From Planctomycetota bacterium (GTDB taxonomy: Bacteria; Planctomycetota; Phycisphaerae; UBA1845; UTPLA1): a stretch of DNA of 15,564 nucleotides. The notes beneath the pieces are model-generated. The model was not told where the DNA came from, ran no database searches, and was given only the letters and a program-made list of their open reading frames with translations. Shown here piece after piece: positions 8,089 to 13,779 of this stretch. The stretch lies in the NCBI GenBank assembly GCA_027295245.1, contig JAPULF010000360.1, positions 1 through 15,564 of the forward strand, written 5' to 3'. The first letter of the stretch is position 1. Each line of letters begins with the position of its first letter. A program made the translations under genes and the position numbers.

Positions 8089-8793
8089 ATGAAAAACCAC
8101 ACTTGCCTGGATACGGAAGGCTCAAACCGAATCCTCGAAATGGCGATCCGCTCGCAGTCTCAGGCAACGGTTGACACGCCGCTGGCCGACGTGCCGCTGA
8201 ACGGTGCATTGATCGCGGCCGACGGGGAAACCCTCTTGATACGTTTGACCGGCCTGCCGTCTTTCGATCCGGCAGACCTGGTCGGGCGTGAATGCGATGT
8301 GAAGTTGCATGATAGTCAAGCCTATGCGTTTACCTGCACCGTTCACGGTGTTCCTCGATGGGGCCAGTCGATCGCGCTCGCGGTCAGCCGGCCGGAGACG
8401 GTTGAGGTCCTGGAGCGACGCCGACTAGGACGCGCTGCACTGGCTCCGTCTTCCGAAGTGACAATCGAATGGCGCGTTCGAGACGCCGCACACAGCCACG
8501 CAGCGACCCTGCTCAATATCAGCGCGGGCGGACTGGCCTGCCGGATGGATGAAAACGCCGCTCGAGGAATCAACGATGGATCCCGCGTGACGCTTTCGTT
8601 CGAATTGCCGTCGAGCGGTCCGACGTTTCGCCTCTGTGCGATCGTGTCCAACAAGACCCCCGCGAGCGAGGACTGCGTCATTCTGGGAATGGAATTTCTA
8701 CGGTCGCGGGATTCCAAGGCCCAGTTGGAGGCCCTTGGAGAGATAGTCAAGAACCCCAGATGTGCGATGAGCCTCGCGGGAGCGTCCGCATGA
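8089..8793 (+). CDS. PilZ-domain protein, predicted c-di-GMP receptor
   Basis: This 234-residue cytoplasmic protein has a C-terminal PilZ domain. The c-di-GMP binding signature is complete: RRLGR (RxxxR, Arg111-Arg115) followed by NISAGG ([D/N]xSxxG, Asn143, Ser145, Gly148). The domain closes with LGMEFLR near 199-205. The N-terminal part (about 35-100) is a beta-rich region like the flagellar-brake (YcgR-type) N-domain but diverged. ATG 8089 is preferred because GGGGAG lies 5 nt upstream; the longer open frame back to 8035 overlaps the leader stem-loop. The stop overlaps the start of a second PilZ gene by 4 bp, so the two are co-translated. Effector and output are unknown. No diguanylate cyclase or phosphodiesterase is present in the window. 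Confidence 0.85.
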   Translation: MKNHTCLDTEGSNRILEMAIRSQSQATVDTPLADVPLNGALIAADGETLLIRLTGLPSFDPADLVGRECDVKLHDSQAYAFTCTVHGVPRWGQSIALAVSRPETVEVLERRRLGRAALAPSSEVTIEWRVRDAAHSHAATLLNISAGGLACRMDENAARGINDGSRVTLSFELPSSGPTFRLCAIVSNKTPASEDCVILGMEFLRSRDSKAQLEALGEIVKNPRCAMSLAGASA

Positions 8794-9575
8794 GCGTGGA
8801 GGAAACACTCGAATCCAAATCTGATGCGGCGGTGCTCGATTGGGCCGCGGAGCGTAAGGTTCCGGCGACCATCTCAATAAAGAGCGACCAAAACTGGTCC
8901 GTTTTCAAGTCGCATATTCTCAGACACGACGAAGAATCGGGCGTGTTCCAGATTTCCTGTCCGAGCGGCGACGGCGAGGTCCCCATCGAGACTGCCCCCG
9001 GCCAGCAATTGGGAATCTCCTTTCGCCGCGGACACAAGAAGTGCATGTTTACGACTTCGGTCGTGATGCGACGCAGAGAGAATCTGCCGAACCTGGGGGA
9101 AGTCGAAACGGTTGTGTTACGCTGCCCCGACCGCATCCGCGAAGTACAACGCCGGGCCTACCAGCGCGTGACCGTACCGCCTGAAACATTCATCGCAATC
9201 AAACTGTGGGAAGGCGGTGCTCCGTCATCGCATGAGCCCTCCTGGCCCATCTGCTCGGGTCGAGTCGGCAACGCATCGGTCGGCGGCGTCCTTATTGATG
9301 TTCGTGAAGATCAGAACCCGCGGCTGACAATCGGCGATCTGGTCGGCGTGGAGATTACGGCATCGCCCGGAAAGCCGCCGCTGATCGTCGAGGCCCAGTA
9401 TCGCCACTGCGCAATAACCGCGCCCGGCCGCCTCAGTTTGGGATTTCAATTCGTGGGGTTGGAGCACGAATTGCCGGGCCGGGCGTCGCTCTGCGAACTG
9501 ACGGGCTTCGTGCGGGGCCTTCAACGCGACGCCGGTCGCCGGGATCGTTCGGCCGGGAGCATACGGGCGAAGTGA
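8790..9575 (+). CDS. Second PilZ-domain protein with YcgR-like N-domain
   Basis: This 261-residue protein is coupled to the upstream PilZ gene (ATGA overlap at 8790, GGGAG 7 nt before the ATG; an earlier in-frame ATG at 8760 lies inside the upstream gene). Residues about 25-115 look like a YcgR N-domain (FKSHILRHDEESGVFQIS...GQQLGISFRRG). Then comes RRAYQR, which contains RxxxR (Arg122-Arg126) in the linker before the PilZ barrel. NASVGG (Asn161, Ser163, Gly166) completes the c-di-GMP site, and LSLGFQFVGLE (215-225) is the usual last strand. The two proteins have the same architecture but low similarity, which suggests an old duplication. YcgR acts on the flagellar motor in enterobacteria; whether this one does is inference. 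Confidence 0.88.
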   Translation: MSVEETLESKSDAAVLDWAAERKVPATISIKSDQNWSVFKSHILRHDEESGVFQISCPSGDGEVPIETAPGQQLGISFRRGHKKCMFTTSVVMRRRENLPNLGEVETVVLRCPDRIREVQRRAYQRVTVPPETFIAIKLWEGGAPSSHEPSWPICSGRVGNASVGGVLIDVREDQNPRLTIGDLVGVEITASPGKPPLIVEAQYRHCAITAPGRLSLGFQFVGLEHELPGRASLCELTGFVRGLQRDAGRRDRSAGSIRAK

Positions 9576-9696
9576 GGTCCATCGCGCATATCCGCGTCCA
9601 GGCCATTCCCTCACATCCGCTGGTCTAGCACATCGGGCTATACACTCGTCGATCAATGCGTCCGGAATCAAGAAAGTTGGTTCGCGCGAAGCGCGC

Positions 9697-9735
9697 AAAA
9701 AAAGAGGATCCGAGCTCGCCGTTACTCGGACCCTC
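9697..9735 (-). terminator. Intrinsic terminator on the minus strand
   Basis: Read on the minus strand, GAGGGTCCGAG pairs with CTCGGATCCTC (11 positions, one A-C mismatch) around a 10-nt loop and is followed immediately by seven T residues (9703-9697). No minus-strand protein gene lies just upstream, so it must end either a small RNA or long read-through from the gene at 10528. Confidence 0.75.
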
Positions 9736-9781
9736 CAAGCCAGGCTGTCCCGCTCAGTAGCGGAAGACCCACAGCCTCGGT
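9697..9781 (-). ncRNA. Candidate small RNA, about 85 nt, novel
   Basis: On the minus strand a sigma28-like promoter (9787-9814) is followed by a compact folded segment. AGGCTGT pairs with ACAGCCT, and within it CCGCT-actg-AGCGG forms an inner hairpin. A short linker leads to the terminator hairpin with seven Ts. Promoter, fold and terminator all point the same way and fill the gap, which is what a discrete sRNA gene looks like. An alternative is a leaderless 20-codon ORF (9784-9722), starting MTEAVGLPLLSG and stopping inside the terminator loop. It has no ribosome binding site, so I prefer a non-coding RNA. It does not resemble 6S, SRP, tmRNA or GEMM. Target unknown. Confidence 0.5.
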
Positions 9782-9786
9782 CATTG

Positions 9787-9814
9787 TTATCGGCACGGGT
9801 TGGAAGGGCCTTTA
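9787..9814 (-). promoter_or_regulatory. Sigma28 (FliA)-like promoter of the small RNA
   Basis: The minus strand reads TAAA (9814-9811), 16 nt, then GCCGATAA (9794-9787). The -10 box equals the enterobacterial FliA consensus exactly, and the spacing to TAAA is within the range known for sigma28/sigmaD promoters. It lies just downstream of two PilZ genes, which would suit a motility connection; that link is inference. Confidence 0.45.
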
Positions 9815-9854
9815 AGCATCCGCGGACGGCTTCGCCACTTCGTGCATTCGCGTG

Positions 9855-9860
9855 TATAAT
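9855..9860 (+). promoter_or_regulatory. -10 element upstream of the lipoprotein gene
   Basis: TATAAT occurs exactly, preceded by TG. The -35 region (TTCGCC, 9831-9836, 18-bp spacer) is poor. Transcription from here would give a leader of about 100 nt before ATG 9964. Confidence 0.45.
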
Positions 9861-9963
9861 CGGACGTGCGCGCTTATCGGAGCCTGCGAATGCGAAAAGA
9901 TTGCGCGGTTGTGCGCCGCAACCGGCAAAAGAATGTACCGGCGGGCACGGACTGCTCTTGATC

Positions 9964-10521
9964 ATGTCTTCGGCCACTCGAATTCTTGCGATGGTCGGGT
10001 TGCTTCACGTCCTGGTGTCAGGTTGTGAAGAAGAAACGGGGCCGCCCCCGGACCCGCCGAAGAAAAAAGAGAATAAACCGGTCGTCGACGTGAAGCACTC
10101 GGCGGTCATTCAGGCCGATCGACGCTTCTCCATTCCGAACATGGCGATCGTATTTCAAGTGGATTCGATCGGATCCGGTGAAATGGGTGTTTCGTTGACG
10201 ACCCTGCGGCCCGCCCCCGATGGCTCGCGGTTGATTTTCGGCACATTCCAAGACGCGGAGACTATCAAGGAGCTGGAGCAAAAGCCGATTCGGTTCACCG
10301 GCAGTCGCATGTTCCTTCCCAATCAAAATGGGATCTTCACCCAATTCGCGGCATACGGGCCGAAGTCCGCCACTCTGACGATTACGAGACTTGAAGACGA
10401 AGAAGCGAGCGGAACGCTGGAGGGTGAATTCTACCGCTGGCCGCTGCCGAGCGCGATCGCGGCCCGACCGACCGTCGTCGATCTGACCGTGCGGTTCTCC
10501 GCGGTGGTGATCGTTCGCTGA
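9964..10521 (+). CDS. Predicted lipoprotein of unknown function
   Basis: The 185-residue product starts with a short hydrophobic signal (ILAMVGLLHVLVSGC), with Cys21 as the lipidation site. A low-complexity tether follows (EEETGPPPDPPKKKE), typical of a lipoprotein linker. The remainder (about 45-185) is a beta-rich domain without motifs I recognise; it contains FQVDSIGSGEMGVSLTTL and ends in a strand, VVDLTVRFSAVVIV. The open frame extends upstream to 9784, but ATG 9964 is the first ATG and places the signal peptide at the N-terminus. No clear ribosome binding site precedes it. It converges on the next gene with 6 bp between stops. Confidence 0.7.
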   Translation: MSSATRILAMVGLLHVLVSGCEEETGPPPDPPKKKENKPVVDVKHSAVIQADRRFSIPNMAIVFQVDSIGSGEMGVSLTTLRPAPDGSRLIFGTFQDAETIKELEQKPIRFTGSRMFLPNQNGIFTQFAAYGPKSATLTITRLEDEEASGTLEGEFYRWPLPSAIAARPTVVDLTVRFSAVVIVR

Positions 10522-10527
10522 GCGCCG

Positions 10528-11178
10528 TCACGCGCGGTCGCCATTCGCGTGCTCGACCCATCGCATCAAATACGGTCGAAGCAAACGATTGAGGTCCTCC
10601 GCATCGACGCCGGCGAATCGCTGTATGACGACGGCGAGGTCTTCTTGGCATTCGGTGTGTCGCATTTCGAGCGTGAGCAACTCGTCCGGAATCGACGCCA
10701 GTATTTCGGGATCGATGTCCTCGAGGGTCCTGAGGCTCATGCCGTGCCACGAATACGCATTCGATCCAAACGGGCCCAGTTGCAATCGGACCGACTCAGA
10801 CGTGATCGAAACATGCAGGCGGGCCGGCCAAGCCGCCAATGCGAACCACCGGGCCGACAGGATTCCGCAGACGGCGGCCGCCAAGCCCAGACACGCGAGA
10901 ATCGAGACGAGCGCGACGAAAAAGGCCCGTTCGTTTTCCCAGAGAAGTTCCCAACGCATCGGGGAAGTGCCGATCCATGCCGCGACGCAAATCCGCACTG
11001 CCCCACCGAGGAACACGGCCGCGAAGGCACGATAAAAGCCACGAACCAGCGCGCGACTGCGGTCGACCGAAAGGACATGCTCCGGCAAACCGCCCATGTC
11101 ACGAGAGATTCCACATTGCGACGAAGCGGTCGCATTTGCTTCGCTCGCGCCTGCCGAGGATGCTTTCGTTGATGTCAT
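10528..11178 (-). CDS. Unknown two-TM membrane protein
   Basis: The 216-residue product has a polar, Ser/Ala-rich N-terminus (1-45) and two hydrophobic segments (about 47-70 and 85-115). A soluble C-terminal domain follows, opening with LHVSITSESVRLQLGPFGSNAYSWHGM. TM pair, beta-strand domain and acidic helix are reminiscent of small bacterial proteins with a PH-like domain after two helices (YcxB-type), but I cannot confirm this. The frame has no internal stops and its codon use fits the neighbours, whereas the overlapping plus-strand ORFs look like shadows. ATG 11178 lacks a good ribosome binding site; a Met at residue 28 is a possible later start. It is divergent from the exported nuclease/phosphatase gene with 70 bp between. 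Confidence 0.6.
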   Translation of the reverse strand: MTSTKASSAGASEANATASSQCGISRDMGGLPEHVLSVDRSRALVRGFYRAFAAVFLGGAVRICVAAWIGTSPMRWELLWENERAFFVALVSILACLGLAAAVCGILSARWFALAAWPARLHVSITSESVRLQLGPFGSNAYSWHGMSLRTLEDIDPEILASIPDELLTLEMRHTECQEDLAVVIQRFAGVDAEDLNRLLRPYLMRWVEHANGDRA

Positions 11179-11218
11179 CGCGTGATTCTAGTATCCTGTA
11201 ACCACATCTATTGTTCTC

Positions 11219-11230
11219 ACCCGATCGGGT
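11219..11230. other. 12-bp perfect palindrome in a divergent promoter region
   Basis: ACCCGATCGGGT is self-complementary and sits 18 nt before the ATG of the exported nuclease/phosphatase gene, just upstream of its GGAGGG ribosome binding site (11237-11242). It could be a repressor operator or a weak leader hairpin. Confidence 0.35.
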
Positions 11231-11248
11231 TCTCACGGAGGGAAACAA

Positions 11249-12517
11249 ATGACCAGACATGCCATGATTCTCGCTGCACTTCTTCCTTTCATCACGGTCG
11301 CCGCCCGGGCCGCGGAAAACGATCCTTCGGGATATCCCGTTGTCCACTGGAAGGACGCGGCCAGGTATCTCGGGAAGGTCGCGGTCGTTCAGGGTCGGAT
11401 CGTCGCCGCCCGGAACATCGGCAAGATTTGCTTCCTCAATTTCGATGATCCCGCAAGCCGCACGTTTACGGCCATTGTCAAAGAACGCAATTATAAGCGG
11501 TTTTCGACACCACCGGAGGTGCTGTACAAGGACAAGTGGGTCAGGATTCGCGGCATGATCAGCGAGTATCGGGGCAAGCTGCAGGTCGAGGTCCTCGATC
11601 CGGACCAGGTCACGGTCCTCGAGAAGGAAGAGCCGATTCCACCGGAGCGGCATGTCGATCGGCCGCCGTTCGACGGCACCGTTACAGTGGGTACCTTCAA
11701 CCTGTTGAACCTGTTCGACGACCACGACGATCCATATCACGCCGATGAAGGGACCCCGGCCAAGCCGGAGAAACAACGCAAGGCCGCCGCCGCCGCCATA
11801 CGGAAGCTCAATGCCGACGTCCTGGCCCTTCAGGAAGTCGAGAACCGAGGCGTCCTGGAGGAGTTCGTGCGCACATTACTGCCGGACATGGGCTATGAAC
11901 ACGTTGTCTGTTTCGAGAGCAACGACCGTCGCGGTATCGATTGCGCCGTCCTGTCCCGGATTCCGGTCGGGCCGGTGAGTTCGTATCGCCATCTGCGATT
12001 CAGCGACGGCTCCGGGGCGGTGACGCGGTTTCGTCGTGATTTGATCGAAGTGCGAATCGAGCCGAACGGATATGAAGCATTCACGGTCTTTGCAGTACAT
12101 CTCAAGAGCAGGGCGGGCGGCGGCAAATCGCTTGCGTTGCGCAAAGCGGAGGCCCGCCAGATTCGGGTCATTCTCGACGGGAAGCTTCGCAAAAACCCGG
12201 CGGCCCGGTTTGTTCTCTGCGGCGACATGAATGACACGTGGGAAAGCGACCCGCTGAAGATTCTACGCGGAGAGGGAGTGGCCGAACTGACGGGTTTCGT
12301 GGATCAACTTCCAAAAGGAACGGTGACATACAAGGGGCGCAACGGCGATGTGATCGATTACCTGCTGTGTTCACCGGAAATGGCGCGGCGATACGAACCC
12401 AAATCGTATCGTGTCGATTCGGGTTCACTCGATGTCTGCGGGTCGGATCATAATCCCGTGATCATTCGCTTCTTGCTTGCACCGGCCTCGACGAGCGCCG
12501 GCGGGCGTGCCGGGTAA
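11249..12517 (+). CDS. Exported endonuclease/exonuclease/phosphatase family protein with OB-like N-domain
   Basis: This 422-residue protein has a Sec signal (HAMILAALLPFITVAARAAE, cleavage near 22). Residues about 30-126 look like an OB fold (YLGKVAVVQGRIVAARNIGKICFLNF...WVRIRGMISEYRGKLQVEV), as in secreted nucleases that bind nucleic acid. Residues 143-412 are an EEP domain with FNLLNLFDD (Asn151), LQEVEN (metal ligand Glu196), RRGIDCAVLSR, VHLKSR (His284), CGDMNDT (Asp326, Asn328) and GSDHNPV (Asp400, catalytic His401). The full catalytic set is present, so it should be an active metal-dependent phosphodiesterase; extracellular DNA or RNA is a plausible substrate, with phosphomonoesterase or sphingomyelinase-like roles less likely. 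GGAGGG lies 6 nt before ATG 11249. It is monocistronic. Confidence 0.85.
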   Translation: MTRHAMILAALLPFITVAARAAENDPSGYPVVHWKDAARYLGKVAVVQGRIVAARNIGKICFLNFDDPASRTFTAIVKERNYKRFSTPPEVLYKDKWVRIRGMISEYRGKLQVEVLDPDQVTVLEKEEPIPPERHVDRPPFDGTVTVGTFNLLNLFDDHDDPYHADEGTPAKPEKQRKAAAAAIRKLNADVLALQEVENRGVLEEFVRTLLPDMGYEHVVCFESNDRRGIDCAVLSRIPVGPVSSYRHLRFSDGSGAVTRFRRDLIEVRIEPNGYEAFTVFAVHLKSRAGGGKSLALRKAEARQIRVILDGKLRKNPAARFVLCGDMNDTWESDPLKILRGEGVAELTGFVDQLPKGTVTYKGRNGDVIDYLLCSPEMARRYEPKSYRVDSGSLDVCGSDHNPVIIRFLLAPASTSAGGRAG

Positions 12518-12808
12518 TCGATCGCGTCAGCAAGAAAAACAACAGCGGTATTGCAACCCGAGCGGCAGGTTTTGCCGATTGAGCGCATTTTTCGCTGCAT
12601 CGTCTGTCCGGCTGCGTCCGATAGTAGAGAAACGCCGAGAACGGCGATAGGTGGTGATATCGGCGGATCCCTCTTGGGGAATCTGCTTTAAGTACTGTTC
12701 CTTCAAGCTGTTACAACTATATCGAATACCAGGATTCTGACGAACTCTTGCTCTCCATGACCTCAGAATCGAAAAAGAAAAAGCGGCTTTCCAATGCGGA
12801 TTATTGTG
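12518..12808. other. Intergenic stretch with nothing recognised
   Basis: No gene with a ribosome binding site and no known RNA is seen. The stretch is visibly less GC-rich than its neighbours, especially after 12640. It contains a small CGCCG-agaa-CGGCG hairpin near 12632. An ORF of 50 codons begins inside it (12757-12909) but lacks support. Confidence 0.4.
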
Positions 12809-12838
12809 TTGACACCGAAATCTGGGATCAGATAGACT
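12809..12838 (+). promoter_or_regulatory. Sigma70-type promoter for the small-peptide genes
   Basis: TTGACA (12809-12814), an 18-bp spacer and TAGACT (12833-12838) match the consensus at 6/6 and 4/6. The start would be near 12845, at the foot of the next stem-loop, giving a leader of about 158 nt before the first small ORF. Confidence 0.5.
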
Positions 12839-12843
12839 ACGGC

Positions 12844-12884
12844 CCAACTTGGCAGGAAAGGCGTGAGAGCGCTTTCCAAGTTGG
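12844..12884 (+). other. 5'-end stem-loop of the small-peptide leader
   Basis: CCAACTT (12844-12850) pairs with AAGTTGG (12878-12884), and GGAAAG (12855-12860) with CTTTCC (12872-12877). A further CG/CG step closes a 6-nt loop, giving about 15 bp in all. It sits exactly where transcription from the TTGACA promoter would begin, so it may protect the 5' end. The 10-mer GAGCGCTTTC in its 3' arm (12867-12876) recurs at 12915-12924, offering an alternative partner for the 5' arm. Confidence 0.5.
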
Positions 12885-13002
12885 TTCGGAAAATGTACGG
12901 CACGGTTAAGAAACGAGCGCTTTCATCCCGGAGCGACGTTTCAAAGTGGCCGGCTGATTTTTGAGTAGAATATCCGGGAATGTTTAGCGAAAGGGAACCT
13001 AG

Positions 13003-13149
13003 ATGTTGAACGCGATTGTATTTTTCCTCCAGACGATTGCTGAGCTGAGCAGCAACATTATCACCAACCTGATTCCGACTGCTCCGCTGGATTGGCTCTT
13101 TGACCCGATCGACATTCTTATGTCGGCCGCTCTTGCGTTCTTTATTTGA
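13003..13149 (+). CDS. Small hydrophobic acidic peptide 1 (48 aa), novel family
   Basis: ATG 13003 has AGGGA 6 nt upstream. The 48-residue product starts MLNAIVFFLQTIAELSSN, continues with NLIPTAPLDWLFDPIDIL and ends SAALAFFI. It contains no Lys, Arg or His; its charges are Glu14, Asp30, Asp34 and Asp37. Two hydrophobic stretches flank a Pro/Asp/Trp-containing centre, so it should associate with membranes or be an amphipathic helical peptide; there is no classical signal sequence. The best evidence that it is translated is the paralogue at 13311: 19 codons differ synonymously and only 8 change the residue. I do not recognise the family. A short hydrophobic toxin-like or surface-active peptide is possible, but type I toxins usually carry basic residues. 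Confidence 0.8.
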   Translation: MLNAIVFFLQTIAELSSNIITNLIPTAPLDWLFDPIDILMSAALAFFI

Positions 13150-13190
13150 CGCAGCCCAAACGCATCAATCGGCGTCGACGCGAGACAGTT

Positions 13191-13291
13191 GGGAACACGT
13201 TCCGGAACGGCCGCTACGTTCCCGGGGGATCGTTTGGAAGTGTTGCCGCGTGTCATAGAGTCACTTGAGTGTAGTGAAGAGTTTCGGGAAC
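13191..13291 (+). other. Leader of peptide 2 with repeated GGAAC/GTTCC units
   Basis: GGGAAC (13191), the palindrome GTTCCGGAAC (13199-13208), GTTCCCG (13218-13224) and CGGGAAC (13285-13291) crowd this gap between the two paralogous ORFs. GGGAAC can pair with GTTCCC to form a hairpin (13191-13223). Alternatively GTTCCCG can pair with CGGGAAC just ahead of the ribosome binding site, 7 bp plus G-U pairs. The two pairings are mutually exclusive. DNA half-sites for a regulator are an equally good reading. Confidence 0.5.
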
Positions 13292-13310
13292 TTGTTCGAA
13301 AGGAAGACTA

Positions 13311-13454
13311 ATGCTTAATGTGATTCTGTTCTTCGTTCAGACTTTTGCTGAACTGAGCAGCAACATTCTCACCAATCTGATCCCCACGGCGCCGTTGGAC
13401 TGGCTGTTCGACCCGATCGACATCCTGATCTCGGGCGCACTCGCGTTTTCTTGA
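13311..13454 (+). CDS. Small hydrophobic acidic peptide 2 (47 aa), paralogue of peptide 1
   Basis: ATG 13311 follows AAAGGAAG (13299-13306). The product starts MLNVILFFVQTFAELSSN and keeps the centre NLIPTAPLDWLFDPIDIL unchanged, ending SGALAFS. It is identical to peptide 1 at 39 of 47 positions. All replacements except the last (Phe to Ser) exchange one non-polar residue for another. Lys, Arg and His are again absent. The roughly 25 nt before the start are also shared (CGGGAA...CGAAAGG), so gene and leader were duplicated together. A hairpin (13456-13481) and then a textbook terminator follow, so peptides 1 and 2 may share a transcript. Function is unknown. Confidence 0.85.
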   Translation: MLNVILFFVQTFAELSSNILTNLIPTAPLDWLFDPIDILISGALAFS

Positions 13455-13538
13455 TTAGCTGTCCGAATATCGGATGAGCTATGCAGCGAGGCACGCGTCG
13501 GGTTTTCAATGAGGCGCGTGTAATCACGATCAAAAGCT

Positions 13539-13573
13539 AAAGGGACACGGACGGCAAGTTCGTGTCCCTTTTT
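13539..13573 (+). terminator. Rho-independent terminator after peptide 2
   Basis: AAAGGGACACG (13539-13549) pairs perfectly with CGTGTCCCTTT (13561-13571) around an 11-nt loop, and the T-run continues to 13573. This is the strongest plus-strand terminator in the window and marks the end of the small-peptide transcript. Confidence 0.92.
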
Positions 13574-13779
13574 CGTCTCTTCTTCACGCCTTCCGATCGA
13601 TGCCGACCCAACACCCCCCTCTGACCGCTAGGGCATTCACGGCGTTCGACGCAGTTTTGGCGCGCCCTGTAGTCTTATGTCCGAAAATTTCTTGCGCGCC
13701 TGAACCCTCAGAGTCGTTTTCCATCTACCCGACTTATCGGACCCTCATGAAGCTAAACTCGCCCCCGGTGCACTGGCGA
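13574..13779. other. Intergenic stretch, no gene supported
   Basis: Between the terminator and the structured leader of peptide 3 I see no ribosome binding site with a credible ORF and no known RNA. A 60-codon open frame (13600-13782) lacks a Shine-Dalgarno sequence and has unlikely composition. CCGACTTATCGG (13729-13740) can form a 4-bp hairpin. Confidence 0.4.

Larger units (their letters stand above)
9576..9963. other. 388-bp intergenic region after the PilZ pair: regulatory, no protein gene seen
   Basis: Reading left to right: nothing recognisable to about 9680. A short GC hairpin follows, CGCGC-GAA-GCGCG (9683-9695). Next is a minus-strand terminator and small-RNA candidate (9697-9781) with its own promoter (9787-9814). 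A plus-strand -10 (9855-9860) serves the next gene, and a hairpin CGGTTG/CAACCG (9906-9924) sits in that gene's leader. Each is listed or noted separately. Confidence 0.6.

Noticed and set aside
10549..11172. 207-codon plus-strand ORF opposite the unknown membrane protein.
   Set aside because: Arg/Gln-rich composition typical of an antisense frame; the minus strand gives a sensible membrane protein.
12527..12847. 106-codon minus-strand ORF.
   Set aside because: No ribosome binding site, basic/Ser-rich shadow-like composition, and a plus-strand promoter inside it.
12757..12909. 50-codon plus-strand ORF starting MTSESKKKKRLSNADYC.
   Set aside because: No ribosome binding site. A promoter and a long hairpin lie inside it, and there is no second copy to test selection. 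It could be a relic; I would not annotate it.
13727..13740. ACCCGACTTATCGG resembles the 3' end of RNase P RNA (CCGGCTTATCGG).
   Set aside because: None of the other conserved RNase P elements (GAGGAAAGTCC, ACAGAA) is found in the 300-400 nt upstream, and a terminator and coding ORFs occupy that space.
13733..13740. A second CCGATAA on the minus strand, possible sigma28 -10.
   Set aside because: No TAAA at the required 15-16 nt distance, unlike the promoter at 9787-9814.
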